From Bacteroidales bacterium UBA3543 (lineage in GTDB: Bacteria > Bacteroidota > Bacteroidia > Bacteroidales > UBA932): a stretch of 12,492 nucleotides of DNA. Location: contig DFOK01000003.1 of assembly GCA_002376715.1 (NCBI GenBank), positions 1 to 12,492 of the forward strand, in the 5' to 3' direction. The notes beneath the pieces are model-generated. The model was not told where the DNA came from, ran no database searches, and saw nothing but the letters and a program-made list of their open reading frames with translations. Shown here piece after piece: positions 1 through 8,309 of this stretch. Positions within the stretch are counted from its first letter, which is position 1, and each line of letters opens with the position of its first letter. Made by a program: the position numbers and the translations under genes.

Positions 1-13
1 ATATTAAATTATT

Positions 14-295
14 ATGACAAAAGCAGACATTGTAAATGAAGTTGCAAAGGCTACCGGTTTGGAAAAAATCGCAGTACAGAAAGTGATAGAGTGCTTCATG
101 GATAGCGTTAAAAATTCACTTGAAAAAGGCGACAATGTTTATCTTCGCGGTTTTGGCAGTTTCATCGTAAAGGAACGTGCAGAAAAAACAGCCCGCAATA
201 TTTCAAAAAACACCACTATCGTTATTCCGGCTCACAAAATTCCTGCATTCAAGCCCGCCAAAGTTTTTGTCGACATGGTGAAAAACGCACAGTAA
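14..295 (+). CDS. HU-family DNA-binding protein
   Basis: This is a 93-residue histone-like nucleoid protein of the HU/IHF family, expected to dimerise and bend DNA non-specifically in the nucleoid. The N-terminal half (about residues 1-45) is the helical dimerisation region. The central GFGSF turn (about 46-50) is the family hallmark, and the DNA-contacting arm follows, with the ARN...T..I.IPA..IPAFKPAK pattern through to about residue 83. The length matches the usual 90-95 residues. The ATG at 14 is preceded by an A/T-rich stretch without a Shine-Dalgarno motif, as is normal in Bacteroidetes. The promoter lies outside the window. A small basic protein gene follows 20 nt downstream and is probably co-transcribed, both ending at the hairpin at 432-489. 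Bacteroidales carry several HU paralogues, so I assign the family but not a specific gene name. Confidence 0.95.
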   Translation: MTKADIVNEVAKATGLEKIAVQKVIECFMDSVKNSLEKGDNVYLRGFGSFIVKERAEKTARNISKNTTIVIPAHKIPAFKPAKVFVDMVKNAQ

Positions 296-315
296 TTTAA
301 TAAAAATATACTATT

Positions 316-405
316 ATGCCAAGCGGTAAAAAAAGAAAGAGACATAAAATGGCTACGCACAAACGCAAAAAACGTTTGCGCAAGAACAGACACAAGAAGA
401 AATAA
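316..405 (+). CDS. Very small basic protein, AURKAIP1/COX24 type
   Basis: This 29-residue ORF (ATG 316, TAA 403-405) is almost entirely Lys, Arg and His. It starts MPSGKKRKRHKMATHKRKK, and the C-terminal half is another K/R/H-rich run. The pattern K-R-K-R-H-K-M...H-K-R-K-K-R-L-R-K is that of the short bacterial proteins annotated as AURKAIP1/COX24 domain-containing, related to the C-terminus of mitochondrial small-subunit ribosomal protein mS38. Those proteins are common in Bacteroidetes next to HU and Rne/Rng genes. By analogy it is probably an rRNA-binding ribosomal component, but nothing in the sequence proves this. It lies 20 nt after the HU gene and upstream of the terminator-like hairpin, consistent with a two-gene transcript. 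The start is supported by the A/T-rich upstream context. It is easily missed by gene finders because of its length. Confidence 0.8.
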   Translation: MPSGKKRKRHKMATHKRKKRLRKNRHKKK

Positions 406-431
406 TTTGCTGCTGATTCTGGCCTGACTCT

Positions 432-489
432 ATAATCTGAAGTGGTTTCGCGAGCAATCTGCGGCCCGCTTCAGATTATTGTCTTTTTT
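432..489 (+). terminator. Intrinsic terminator-like hairpin before rng
   Basis: An 11-bp perfect inverted repeat (ATAATCTGAAG at 432-442, CTTCAGATTAT at 469-479) encloses a 26-nt G/C-rich loop that can pair further. It is followed within 5 nt by a run of six T (484-489). This is the expected shape of a Rho-independent terminator for the HU/small-protein transcript. It ends only 17 nt before the rng start, so some readthrough, or a role in rng expression, is possible. No TAnnTTTG promoter element is evident between 405 and 507. Confidence 0.8.
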
Positions 490-506
490 AAAGGAACTGT
501 TTTTTG

Positions 507-2054
507 ATGGAGAGAGATCTGATAATTGATGTCAAACAGACGGAGATTTCCATCGCGCTGATGGAGAATCACCGTTTGATGGAACTCAATAAGGAGGCGC
601 ACGGAGGCAAAAGCTACAATGTCGGCGATGTATATCTCGGCAAGGTTAAGAAGCTCCTACCTGCGCTTAACGCGGCATTTGTGGATATAGGAGATGAGAA
701 AGATGCCTTCCTCCACTATCTCGACCTCGGATTCAATTTCAAGGCATTCGATTACTTTACCCGCCAGATCAATCTCAACAAGAATTTCAAGTCATTCTAC
801 TCAGGTGTAAGGATTGACGAGATTCTGGAAAAAGAGGGCAAAATTGAGAGGTTCCTCTCTCCCGGACAGCCCATAGTAGTTCAGATAGTCAAAGAGCCCA
901 TTTCCACAAAGGGTTCGAGGCTTACCGCAGAAATTTCCATTGCAGGACGCAATATGGTGCTCCTGCCATTTGCCGACAAGGTCAGCGTATCGCTGAAAAT
1001 TAAATCCAAAGAGGAAAAACGCCGTCTTGAGCGTCTTGTATATAGTATTCTTCCCCGCAATTACGGCGTCATCATAAGAACTGCCGCTGAGGGTAAGAAG
1101 GCAGCTGTTCTGGATGCGGAACTCAGATCGCTCATAAAAAAGTGGGAGGACTCCTGGCCGAAAATCGCCAGATCCAAGTCCACTCAGCTTCTTTTTACAG
1201 AGAACAGCAGGACTACCACCATACTTCGTGATCTGCTCAATGACACCTTTTCAAATATCTATGTCAATGATGAAGCCATCTATGACGAGGTTTGCGAATA
1301 TGTTGCACTCATTGCACCGGAACAAGAAAAGATAGTCAAACTCTACAAGGGTACCGAGCCTATTTTTGACTACTTCGAGGTTACAAGGCAGATCAAAGCC
1401 TCATTCGGTAAAATCGTCTCCCTACGCCAGGGTGCATACCTTATCATCGAACACACCGAAGCACTGCACGTAATCGATGTAAACAGCGGCATTCGTACCA
1501 AAAACAGGGAGCAGGAGAACAACTCCTTTGACGTCAACATCAATGCTGCCGACGAGATTGCACGCCAGATTCGTCTGAGAGATATGGGAGGCATTGTGGT
1601 CATAGACTTTATCGATATGGAGACCAATGAGCACAGAAATCTCCTCTACAAACATATGACCGAGGTTATGTCTTCGGATAGGGCAAAACATACCATCCTT
1701 CCTCTGACCAGATTTGGTTTGATGCAGATTACCCGCCAAAGGGTGCGTCCTACCAAGGAAATAGAGACTGCCGAGGTTTGTCCCGCCTGTAGTGGTACAG
1801 GCAAGATCGGCCCGACGCTTCTCATAGATGAAACTCTCGAAAGAGAACTCGCTTTTTATGTAAAGGAGAAAAAGATAAAGGAATTCATACTCCGTACAAG
1901 CCCTATCCTTGCAGCATACCTTACCAAAGGATTGTTGAGTATCCGTTATAAATGGTCGAGGAAGTACGGTTGTACCATTAAAGTGGTAGGCGATACCGAC
2001 TACTCCATCATCAAGACCGGATGGTTTGACCGTAAAGGCGACCCTCTGGACTAA
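507..2054 (+). CDS. rng: Ribonuclease E/G family endoribonuclease
   Basis: This is a 515-residue cytoplasmic endoribonuclease of the RNase E/G family, which cleaves single-stranded A/U-rich RNA in mRNA decay and rRNA/tRNA maturation. An S1 RNA-binding domain occupies about residues 35-140. The DNase I-like catalytic region contains the VIDVNSG motif with D324 and the VVIDFIDM motif with D367. Their spacing of 43 equals that of the E. coli RNase E catalytic pair D303/D346. The zinc-link CPAC (C425, C428) keeps the same offset, so tetramer formation through zinc is expected. The protein ends soon after the catalytic core and has no long RNase E-type scaffold, so it is RNase G-like in size. A TTG at 504 precedes the ATG at 507; I prefer ATG. 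The gene converges on argH and their stop codons overlap (TAA 2052-2054 against argH TAG 2051-2053). Confidence 0.95.
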   Translation: MERDLIIDVKQTEISIALMENHRLMELNKEAHGGKSYNVGDVYLGKVKKLLPALNAAFVDIGDEKDAFLHYLDLGFNFKAFDYFTRQINLNKNFKSFYSGVRIDEILEKEGKIERFLSPGQPIVVQIVKEPISTKGSRLTAEISIAGRNMVLLPFADKVSVSLKIKSKEEKRRLERLVYSILPRNYGVIIRTAAEGKKAAVLDAELRSLIKKWEDSWPKIARSKSTQLLFTENSRTTTILRDLLNDTFSNIYVNDEAIYDEVCEYVALIAPEQEKIVKLYKGTEPIFDYFEVTRQIKASFGKIVSLRQGAYLIIEHTEALHVIDVNSGIRTKNREQENNSFDVNINAADEIARQIRLRDMGGIVVIDFIDMETNEHRNLLYKHMTEVMSSDRAKHTILPLTRFGLMQITRQRVRPTKEIETAEVCPACSGTGKIGPTLLIDETLERELAFYVKEKKIKEFILRTSPILAAYLTKGLLSIRYKWSRKYGCTIKVVGDTDYSIIKTGWFDRKGDPLD

Positions 2055-3367
2055 AATAGCTTCATTATATCATCCATCTTGGCGGCAATCCTCTCGTTGC
2101 AGAGATTGCCGATGCTTCCGATATGGGTATGCTTGAGCTTTTCAACACTGTCATACTCTTTTGAAATATCGGTAGCAAATGTATGGTTGTTGACCTCGAT
2201 GCCGACACTTTTATAGGCATCCCTGAAGGGCATTCCGGCCAAAACACGTTTGTTGACCTCTTCCACAGTGAAAAGGTAGTCATATCTGGGGTCATCCAGT
2301 ATATTTTCATTTACCCGCATATTTTCCAGCATATATTGTGTCATGCCTATTATGCTGTGGGTAATTTCGATGGCGGGGAAAAGGATATCCTTCAGCAGCT
2401 GGAAATCCCTGTGGTAGCCGTGAGGCAAATTGGCGCAAAGAAGGGAAATCTCGTTTGGAACGCTCTGTAAGCGATTACTTTTCGCTCTGATAAGCTCCCA
2501 TACATCGGGATTTTTCTTATGAGGCATTATGCTGGAACCGGTTGTGAGTTCATCCGGAAATGAGATAAAGCCATAATTGCTACTCATATATTGGCAGCCA
2601 TCGGAAGCAAATTTGTTTAGGGTGGAGGCTATGGCTGCCAGGGCGCAGCTGAACGCCTTTTCGCATTTCCCGCGGCTCATCTGTGCTGCAATGGAGTTGA
2701 AGTGAAGCGTTCTAAATCCGAGCAGACGGGTGGTTTGTTCCCTGTCCAGAGGAAATGAAGAACCATATCCGGCTGCAGAGCCGAGAGGATTCTGATCTAC
2801 TATTCTGTATGCGGCCAACAGCATTGTCATATCATCCACAAGGGTTTCCGCGTAAGCACCGAGCCACATCCCGAATGAGGAGGGCATAGCAATCTGTCCG
2901 TGAGTATAACCGGGAAGCAGTACGTTGGAATATTTTGTGCTCAACTTGAGGAGCGTATCAAAAAGGCTGTGCACTTCATCTCTGATCAGGAGTACCTCAT
3001 CCTTGAAATAGAGTTTGAGGTCTACAAGTACCTGATCGTTGCGTGAGCGTCCCGAGTGGATTTTCTTGCCGAGGTCACCTACTCTTCGTGTGAGTGTCAG
3101 TTCCACCTGCGAGTGGATATCTTCCACTCCCTCTTCGATGACAAATTTACCCTCTTCTATTTCAGTGAGGATTTTGTCCAGCTCCTGACTAAGTAGGGTC
3201 CCTTCCTCTTTTTCGAGGAGTCCGATGGAGGCCAGCATCGCAATGTGGGCTTTGGAGCCTAGTACATCATATTTTGCGAGGCGCAGATCGAGGATTTTGT
3301 CGTTGCCTACGGTAAATTCTTCAACAATTTCGGTGGCGGATGTGCCTTTGTTCCAAAGAGTGCTCAT
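2051..3367 (-). CDS. argH: Argininosuccinate lyase
   Basis: This is a 438-residue enzyme of the aspartase/fumarase superfamily that splits argininosuccinate into arginine and fumarate, the last step of the pathway. Visible family motifs are HSGRSRND at residues 104-111, GYTHGQ with the conserved histidine at 156, and the signature loop GSSIMPHKKNPD beginning at 277, which supplies the catalytic serine (278-279) and the lysine and asparagine near 284-286. Its length is near the family norm, slightly short at the C-terminus. It is the last gene of the operon. Its ATG overlaps the TGA of the upstream deacylase gene by 4 nt (ATGA), implying translational coupling. The TAG overlaps the rng stop on the other strand and no terminator hairpin is seen there, so transcription probably runs into rng antisense. 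Confidence 0.96.
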   Translation of the reverse strand: MSTLWNKGTSATEIVEEFTVGNDKILDLRLAKYDVLGSKAHIAMLASIGLLEKEEGTLLSQELDKILTEIEEGKFVIEEGVEDIHSQVELTLTRRVGDLGKKIHSGRSRNDQVLVDLKLYFKDEVLLIRDEVHSLFDTLLKLSTKYSNVLLPGYTHGQIAMPSSFGMWLGAYAETLVDDMTMLLAAYRIVDQNPLGSAAGYGSSFPLDREQTTRLLGFRTLHFNSIAAQMSRGKCEKAFSCALAAIASTLNKFASDGCQYMSSNYGFISFPDELTTGSSIMPHKKNPDVWELIRAKSNRLQSVPNEISLLCANLPHGYHRDFQLLKDILFPAIEITHSIIGMTQYMLENMRVNENILDDPRYDYLFTVEEVNKRVLAGMPFRDAYKSVGIEVNNHTFATDISKEYDSVEKLKHTHIGSIGNLCNERIAAKMDDIMKLF

Positions 3368-4443
3368 TTCAGATGGGTTATGAATTTAATGTATGTGTGG
3401 ATGGCATGGCGGATTTCATCCTTTAGGATATATTCGTCTGCTTTGTGTGAACGTGATGACTCTCCCGGACCCATTTTAATTGCAGGGATTTTGAGACGCA
3501 TCCAGTCGGACGTGGTGGGTGAGACGAATTTTTCCATAGAGCAACTTTCAGCGGCCTTCAGCAACGGATGTCCGATGGGCGTGGCAGATGAGCGGTTGGT
3601 GAGATTGCGTGCTTTTAGGGTGCTCCGGAGATGATTTTGGAGTATTTCCATTATTTCCGGATTGGTGTACACATCAGTCGGTCTGATGTCCACCACAAAG
3701 GAACATTCGTCAGGAATCACATTGTGCGCTGTACCGGCATTGATCTGCGTTACATTGAGATGGGTATTTCCCATTGTGGGAGAGATTTTCTCAAAGACAA
3801 AATTCCTGAGGATTGAGATATCATCAAGGGCAATGAGGATTGCATTCTCGCCGTCATTCCGGGCTGCGTGCCCGCTGATTCCCCTCGCAGCAGCATCTAG
3901 CACCAGCAACCCCCTTTCAGCGATAGCTGCGCGCATACCTGTAGGTTCGCCAACAATCGCCATATCCGCAAGATCCGGTATTTCTGCGCTTATCCTTTGC
4001 ATACCATCGGGGCCGGAGCGCTCTTCTTCAGCGGTAAGTAGAAGTACAAGCTCTACTTTTAGGGATTCCAACTTCTCTTTATGCTCCGCAAAGTAGAGAA
4101 ATGTATGGAGCAGAGAGGTAACGCTGCCTCCTGCATCATTGCTTCCCACTCCGAGTATCCGCTCCTTGTCCAAAGGGGGATTAAAAGGATCGAAAGTGTA
4201 AAGCTCGGAGGGTTTGATAGTGTCGATATGGCTGTTGAGCATCAGCACGGGACGGCCTTTGGAAGAGTGGGGGAGTCGTACGATGATATTATTGCCGACA
4301 AGTTGCGGCTTGAGAGACCTCTTGCTGAGATATTCTGCTATAAATGTCGCTCTGTCCGCCTCTTCGAATGAAAGCGAAGGGATGGTAATCATTTTTTCGA
4401 GGAATAAAATCGCCTCTTCGCAATATCTGCCGATACTCTCCAT
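3364..4443 (-). CDS. argE: M20-family N-acyl-citrulline/ornithine deacylase (ArgE-like)
   Basis: This is a 359-residue M20 metallopeptidase-family deacylase with two-zinc ligands in the expected order: H72 in NSHIDT with D74, D103 in GSNDAGG, the catalytic acid and ligand pair E139/E140 in AEEERSG, E166 in VGEPTG, and the C-terminal ligand H333 in SHKADEY. The dimerisation lid domain lies between about residues 170 and 280 and contains the GISGHAA motif. The arg operon context and the upstream succinylornithine transcarbamylase suggest that it removes succinate from N-succinylcitrulline to give citrulline; this substrate is inferred. Alternatives within M20 are N-acetylornithine deacetylase, LysK-like or succinyldiaminopimelate (DapE-like) activity. 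It starts 6 nt after argB and its TGA overlaps the argH ATG. Confidence 0.9.
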   Translation of the reverse strand: MESIGRYCEEAILFLEKMITIPSLSFEEADRATFIAEYLSKRSLKPQLVGNNIIVRLPHSSKGRPVLMLNSHIDTIKPSELYTFDPFNPPLDKERILGVGSNDAGGSVTSLLHTFLYFAEHKEKLESLKVELVLLLTAEEERSGPDGMQRISAEIPDLADMAIVGEPTGMRAAIAERGLLVLDAAARGISGHAARNDGENAILIALDDISILRNFVFEKISPTMGNTHLNVTQINAGTAHNVIPDECSFVVDIRPTDVYTNPEIMEILQNHLRSTLKARNLTNRSSATPIGHPLLKAAESCSMEKFVSPTTSDWMRLKIPAIKMGPGESSRSHKADEYILKDEIRHAIHTYIKFITHLK

Positions 4444-4449
4444 TTTATC

Positions 4450-5226
4450 CTATTTTACGAGGGTTGTGCCCCTCTCATTATTCAGGTTGCGCGCATGTTT
4501 GATCACTACTTCAGATACTCCATTGCCTATGGCGGCAAATGCATTTTCCAGTTTGGGAATCATTCCTCCTTCAATTATACCCTCTTCAAGCAACTTTGCG
4601 AAATAATCCTCAGTGATCCTTGGAATAACCGAGGATTCATCATTCCGATCCAGAAGGACTCCATCCTTTTCAAGACAGAATATCAGACGGACATCATATC
4701 TGCCGGTCATCGCTATGGCAAGAGTTGATGCCATAGTGTCGGCATTGGTGTTGAGTAGCGATCCATTACCGTCGTGTGTGATGGCACAGAAAACGGGGCA
4801 GATACTTCTCTCAAGCAGAGCCGAAAGCTCTTCGCTGCCAATTTTTGAGGGATCGACGTCCCCCACATATCCGAAATCTATCGGTTCAGGTGAACGTTTT
4901 GTGGCGGGAATTATGTTGCAATCCGCACCGGAAAGGCCGATGGCATTGCAACCCAAACTCTGCAAGGCAGCTACTATCGATTTGTTAATCCATCCCGCAT
5001 AGACCATCGTAACGGTCTTGAGCGTCTCCCAATCGGTAATGCGACGTCCTTTGTGCATACGTGTCTCTATGCCGAGCCTCTCCGCCATTTGTGTGGCCAT
5101 CACTCCGCCTCCGTGAATGAGCAATTTAGCTCCTTTTATTTTACTGAAATCATAAAGGAAACTTTTCAGTGCAGCGGGATCATCGACCACGTTGCCACCT
5201 ATCTTTATGACCTGTAGCGTTTTCAT
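4450..5226 (-). CDS. argB: N-acylglutamate kinase (probably N-succinylglutamate)
   Basis: This is a 258-residue amino acid kinase-family enzyme that phosphorylates the gamma-carboxylate of N-acylglutamate using ATP. The N-terminal KIGGNVV segment (K8, G10-G11) and HGGG (38-41) form the phosphate-binding core. RRITD (R61-R62) corresponds to the substrate-binding arginine region, the conserved NAD triplet is at 161-163, and K225 in the GMIPKLENA segment matches the conserved catalytic lysine. I start it at ATG 5226, which overlaps the TGA of argF' by 4 nt. The open frame extends upstream to 5412, but that extension lies inside argF' in another frame and has no kinase homology. The usual substrate of the family is N-acetylglutamate; a succinyl substrate is inferred from the neighbouring argF'. 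Confidence 0.94.
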   Translation of the reverse strand: MKTLQVIKIGGNVVDDPAALKSFLYDFSKIKGAKLLIHGGGVMATQMAERLGIETRMHKGRRITDWETLKTVTMVYAGWINKSIVAALQSLGCNAIGLSGADCNIIPATKRSPEPIDFGYVGDVDPSKIGSEELSALLERSICPVFCAITHDGNGSLLNTNADTMASTLAIAMTGRYDVRLIFCLEKDGVLLDRNDESSVIPRITEDYFAKLLEEGIIEGGMIPKLENAFAAIGNGVSEVVIKHARNLNNERGTTLVK

Positions 5227-6179
5227 TTGATTCCGAGAAGAAGTTCTTTGATTATGACCTGTGCAGAGACTACTCTGTTGGCAGCTTGCGGGATAACTAT
5301 GGAGTTGGGAGATTCTATCACATCGTCGGTCACTATCATATTGCGCCTTACGGGTAGGCAATGCATGAAATAGGCATCGTTTGTAAGGGCCATTTTCCTG
5401 CTGTCTACACACCAGGAGTGATCCATATGTAATACTTTTCCGTAATTGGGGTCACGGTACGCAGACCAGTTTTTGGCATAAATGAAGTCTGCACCATCGA
5501 ATGCTTTGTCTTGATCATATTCCACTGTGGCATTACCGATAAACTCTTCGGCGAGTTCATAGCCTTGAGGATGGGTGATGACCAGCTCATAACCCTTGGC
5601 ATTGATCCACTCTGCAAACGAGTTGGCCACAGCCTGGGGCAGTGCTTTAGGGTGAGGGGCCCAGGTGAGAACTATCTTGGGGTTTTCATTTCTTTTATAT
5701 TCCTCAATGGTGATAAGGTCAGCAAATGTCTGAAGGGGATGCCTGGTGGCTGCCTCCATGCTGAAAACGGGTTTTCCGGAATATTGGATAAACTGGTTGA
5801 GTATTTTTTCTTTGTAATCAGCCTCTTTACTTTCAAATTTGGCAAATGACCTCACTCCGATCATATCGCAATAAGAGCCCATGACGGGAATAGCCTCAAG
5901 TATGTGTTCGGGCTTGTCGCCATTCATCACAACTCCTCTCTCCGTCTCCATTTTCCAGGCACCCTGGTTGATATCCAGGACTATTACATTCATTCCAAGA
6001 TTGAGGGCTGCTTTCTGAGTGCTGAGTCTCGTACGCAGGCTGGAGTCGAAAAAGATCATAAGCAGGGTTTTGTTGCGTCCCAGCTCAAGATCTGCAAGTG
6101 GATCAGCCTTGACCTGTTTTGCCTTTGCAAGCATGTCTTCCAGGGAAATGATGTCGTGTATTGAGGTAAAATGTTTCAT
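5223..6179 (-). CDS. argF': N-succinylornithine carbamoyltransferase
   Basis: This 318-residue transcarbamylase transfers the carbamoyl group to an N-acylated ornithine. Long stretches match, from memory, the Bacteroides fragilis succinylornithine transcarbamylase, including the LGRNKTLLMIFF region, MEAATRHPLQ and MHCLPVRRN. The carbamoyl-phosphate loop reads SSLRTR (46-51) instead of the usual STRT. H147 and HCLP (273-276) are conserved catalytic and binding elements. Residue 90 in GDKPEH is proline; published work on this subfamily showed Pro90 against Glu to be the switch between N-succinylornithine and N-acetylornithine specificity. Ordinary anabolic OTCase is excluded by these motifs. 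It starts 5 nt after argD and overlaps argB by 4 nt. This gene is the best evidence that the whole operon uses succinylated intermediates. Confidence 0.95.
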   Translation of the reverse strand: MKHFTSIHDIISLEDMLAKAKQVKADPLADLELGRNKTLLMIFFDSSLRTRLSTQKAALNLGMNVIVLDINQGAWKMETERGVVMNGDKPEHILEAIPVMGSYCDMIGVRSFAKFESKEADYKEKILNQFIQYSGKPVFSMEAATRHPLQTFADLITIEEYKRNENPKIVLTWAPHPKALPQAVANSFAEWINAKGYELVITHPQGYELAEEFIGNATVEYDQDKAFDGADFIYAKNWSAYRDPNYGKVLHMDHSWCVDSRKMALTNDAYFMHCLPVRRNMIVTDDVIESPNSIVIPQAANRVVSAQVIIKELLLGIK

Positions 6180-6184
6180 ATCGG

Positions 6185-7321
6185 TTATTTTATTTTTGTT
6201 TCAGTTAGTTGATTAAATGCTTCTACAAAGATATCAATTGTTTGTTTATCTACATTCAGAGGAGGAAGCAGGCGGATGACATTTTTGCCCGCACCTCCGG
6301 TAAAAATCCGTTTCTCGAAAAGAAGGCGGTTGCGTAGGGTCTCATACCCCTCCTTTAGTTCAATTCCTATCATCAGACCTTTCCCTCGAATCTCCTTTAT
6401 AGCTTTGTTGCCCTTCAGGCAGCGAATGATATAGTCACCCATAGTAACAGCATTTTCCATCAAAGATTCCTCCCGGATCACTCTTAATACCGCAAGAGCT
6501 GCGGTACAAGCGAGGTGATTGCCTCCAAAAGTGGTTCCTAGCATGCCGTGTACTGCCTTAAAGATAGGGGAGATGAGTACTCCGCCGATGGGAAAGCCGT
6601 TGCCCATACCTTTGGCGACTGTGATGATGTCGCCCCTCACTCTGCTGTATTGATGGGCAAAGAATCGTCCGCTCCTTCCATATCCCGACTGCACTTCGTC
6701 GAAGATAAGCACCACTTGGTATCTGTTGCAAAGCTCTCTGATGCCCTTTAGATACTCTGCTTTGGGTTCGAAAATGCCTGCCACTCCCTGGATGCCTTCA
6801 ATCAGTATGGCTGCGTACTCACCTTTTGCCATCTCGGTTTCGGCCGTCTCAAGGTCGTCCATAGGGATAAAGGTGACATTGTCTGTGCGGTTGAATGGAG
6901 CCCGGATCACGGGATTGTCGGTAGCTGCTATGGCACCTGAAGTGCGGCCATGGAAAGCCTTGTGCAGTGCCAATATTTTCGTTTTTCCAGTGTGAAAAGA
7001 GGCCAGTTTAATAGCGTTTTCATTGGCTTCTGCGCCTGAGTTGCAGAGGAAAAGCGAGTAATCCTCATAACCGGATAGTTTGCCCAGCTCCAGCGCAAGC
7101 TCCTTCTGAAGGGAATTCCGTACTGCATTTGAATAGAAACCTATTTTTTGCAGCTGCTCGGCAAGCATTTTACAATAGGTGGGATGGCAGTGACCTATGG
7201 AAATAACTGCATGACCTCCGTAGAGATCGATATATTCTACGCCTTCCTTGTCACGAATCCTACATCCGTATGCTTTGACAGGCTCAATCGGCCAGAGAGG
7301 ATAAACATCAAAGAGATTCAT
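6185..7321 (-). CDS. argD: N-acylornithine aminotransferase
   Basis: This is a 378-residue class III PLP-dependent aminotransferase that converts N-acylglutamate 5-semialdehyde to N-acylornithine with glutamate as amino donor. CNSGAEANENAIK (about 93-105) binds the cofactor phosphate, IFDEVQSGYGRSG contains the PLP-nitrogen aspartate (D208), and ITVAKGMGNGFPIGG contains the Schiff-base lysine (K237). The TTFGGNHLAC motif follows. I choose ATG 7321, giving MNLFDVYPLW, which fits the start of Bacteroides homologues; an in-frame TTG two codons upstream at 7327 is less likely. It begins 11 nt after argC and ends 5 nt before argF'. Whether the acyl group is succinyl or acetyl cannot be read from this protein; succinyl is inferred from argF'. 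Confidence 0.94.
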   Translation of the reverse strand: MNLFDVYPLWPIEPVKAYGCRIRDKEGVEYIDLYGGHAVISIGHCHPTYCKMLAEQLQKIGFYSNAVRNSLQKELALELGKLSGYEDYSLFLCNSGAEANENAIKLASFHTGKTKILALHKAFHGRTSGAIAATDNPVIRAPFNRTDNVTFIPMDDLETAETEMAKGEYAAILIEGIQGVAGIFEPKAEYLKGIRELCNRYQVVLIFDEVQSGYGRSGRFFAHQYSRVRGDIITVAKGMGNGFPIGGVLISPIFKAVHGMLGTTFGGNHLACTAALAVLRVIREESLMENAVTMGDYIIRCLKGNKAIKEIRGKGLMIGIELKEGYETLRNRLLFEKRIFTGGAGKNVIRLLPPLNVDKQTIDIFVEAFNQLTETKIK

Positions 7322-7332
7322 TGGCAATGAGG

Positions 7333-8304
7333 TTAAAATGTGGTGGATTTGAGTCTCAGTCCTGCAATTTCATCATATCCGAACATCAGGTTCATGTTCT
7401 GTATGGCCTGTCCGGATGCCCCTTTCACCAGATTGTCAATCACGGAGGTGATGTGAATATAACCGTCGTATGATGCGATGTGGAGAAGTCCTTTGTTGGT
7501 GTTGACCACCTCTTTAAGACTGATGGGAGTATCCGAAACGTGGACAAAAGGTGAACTCTTATAATAATCCTTGTAGATTTCGGTTATTTCGTCGGCGGGC
7601 GATTCTCCACGTGTGTAGATGCTGGCAAATATGCCTCGGGTAAAATTGCCTCTCATCGGGACAAAATTGACACGGATATCTTTACCCGCAAGTGTGCGGA
7701 TAACCTTGGCAATCTCCCCCAAATGCTGGTGTTTAAAGGATTTATAGACTGAAATATTGTTGTCCCTGTAACTGAAGTGAGTTGTCTCAGTGGGGGTTTT
7801 ACCGGCACCGGTAGAACCGGTAATGGCGTGAACGTGGATTTCGTCGTACACCATCTTTTTCTCAAGGAGAGGTAGTATTCCCAACTCTATGGAAGTTGCA
7901 AAGCAACCCGGATTTGCAACGGAATAGCAACCTTTGATGCTGTCCCTGTTCAACTCACAGAGTCCATACACAAATTCCCTCTTCATAAAATTGCTCTCGG
8001 TCCGGAAATCATTGCCCAAATCGACAATCCGGCATTTGTCGGAAATGGTATGGGTTGAAAGAAATTCGCGGGAAATCCCATGCCCCAGGCAAAGGAAGAG
8101 TACATCGGGTTCGCCGACCTGATCGGTAAATCTCAGATCGCAATCTCCGAACAAGTCTCTGTGTACGCCGGAAACCATATCTCCAACCTGTGTCGTGCTC
8201 ATCACATTGGTAATTTCAACCTCAGGGTGGTTTATCAAAATCCTAATCAGTTCTCCGGCGGTATACCCTGTGCCGCCCGCAATAGTAGCTTTTATTTTTC
8301 CCAT
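7333..8304 (-). CDS. argC: N-acyl-gamma-glutamyl-phosphate reductase
   Basis: This is a 323-residue NADPH-dependent reductase that converts N-acylglutamyl phosphate to the semialdehyde. The N-terminal GGTGYTAGEL (10-19) is the dinucleotide-binding loop. The nucleophilic cysteine is C134 in NPGCFATS, and the conserved histidine region is KHQH at 191-194. The VPMRGNF segment is typical of the catalytic domain. The length is normal for the short ArgC type. It begins 5 nt after argG, has no Shine-Dalgarno motif, and is in the same operon as all the other pathway enzymes. The natural substrate is probably the succinyl form, by inference from argF'. Confidence 0.95.
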   Translation of the reverse strand: MGKIKATIAGGTGYTAGELIRILINHPEVEITNVMSTTQVGDMVSGVHRDLFGDCDLRFTDQVGEPDVLFLCLGHGISREFLSTHTISDKCRIVDLGNDFRTESNFMKREFVYGLCELNRDSIKGCYSVANPGCFATSIELGILPLLEKKMVYDEIHVHAITGSTGAGKTPTETTHFSYRDNNISVYKSFKHQHLGEIAKVIRTLAGKDIRVNFVPMRGNFTRGIFASIYTRGESPADEITEIYKDYYKSSPFVHVSDTPISLKEVVNTNKGLLHIASYDGYIHITSVIDNLVKGASGQAIQNMNLMFGYDEIAGLRLKSTTF

Positions 8305-8309
8305 TGTAC

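Noticed and set aside
2183..2470. Plus-strand open frame of 95 codons opposite argH
   Set aside because: It is the antisense shadow of a well-supported argH coding region; there is no recognisable protein and no start context.
5227..5412. Upstream extension of the argB open frame
   Set aside because: It lies within argF' in another frame and shows no kinase-like sequence; the ATG at 5226 in the ATGA overlap gives a normal-length enzyme.
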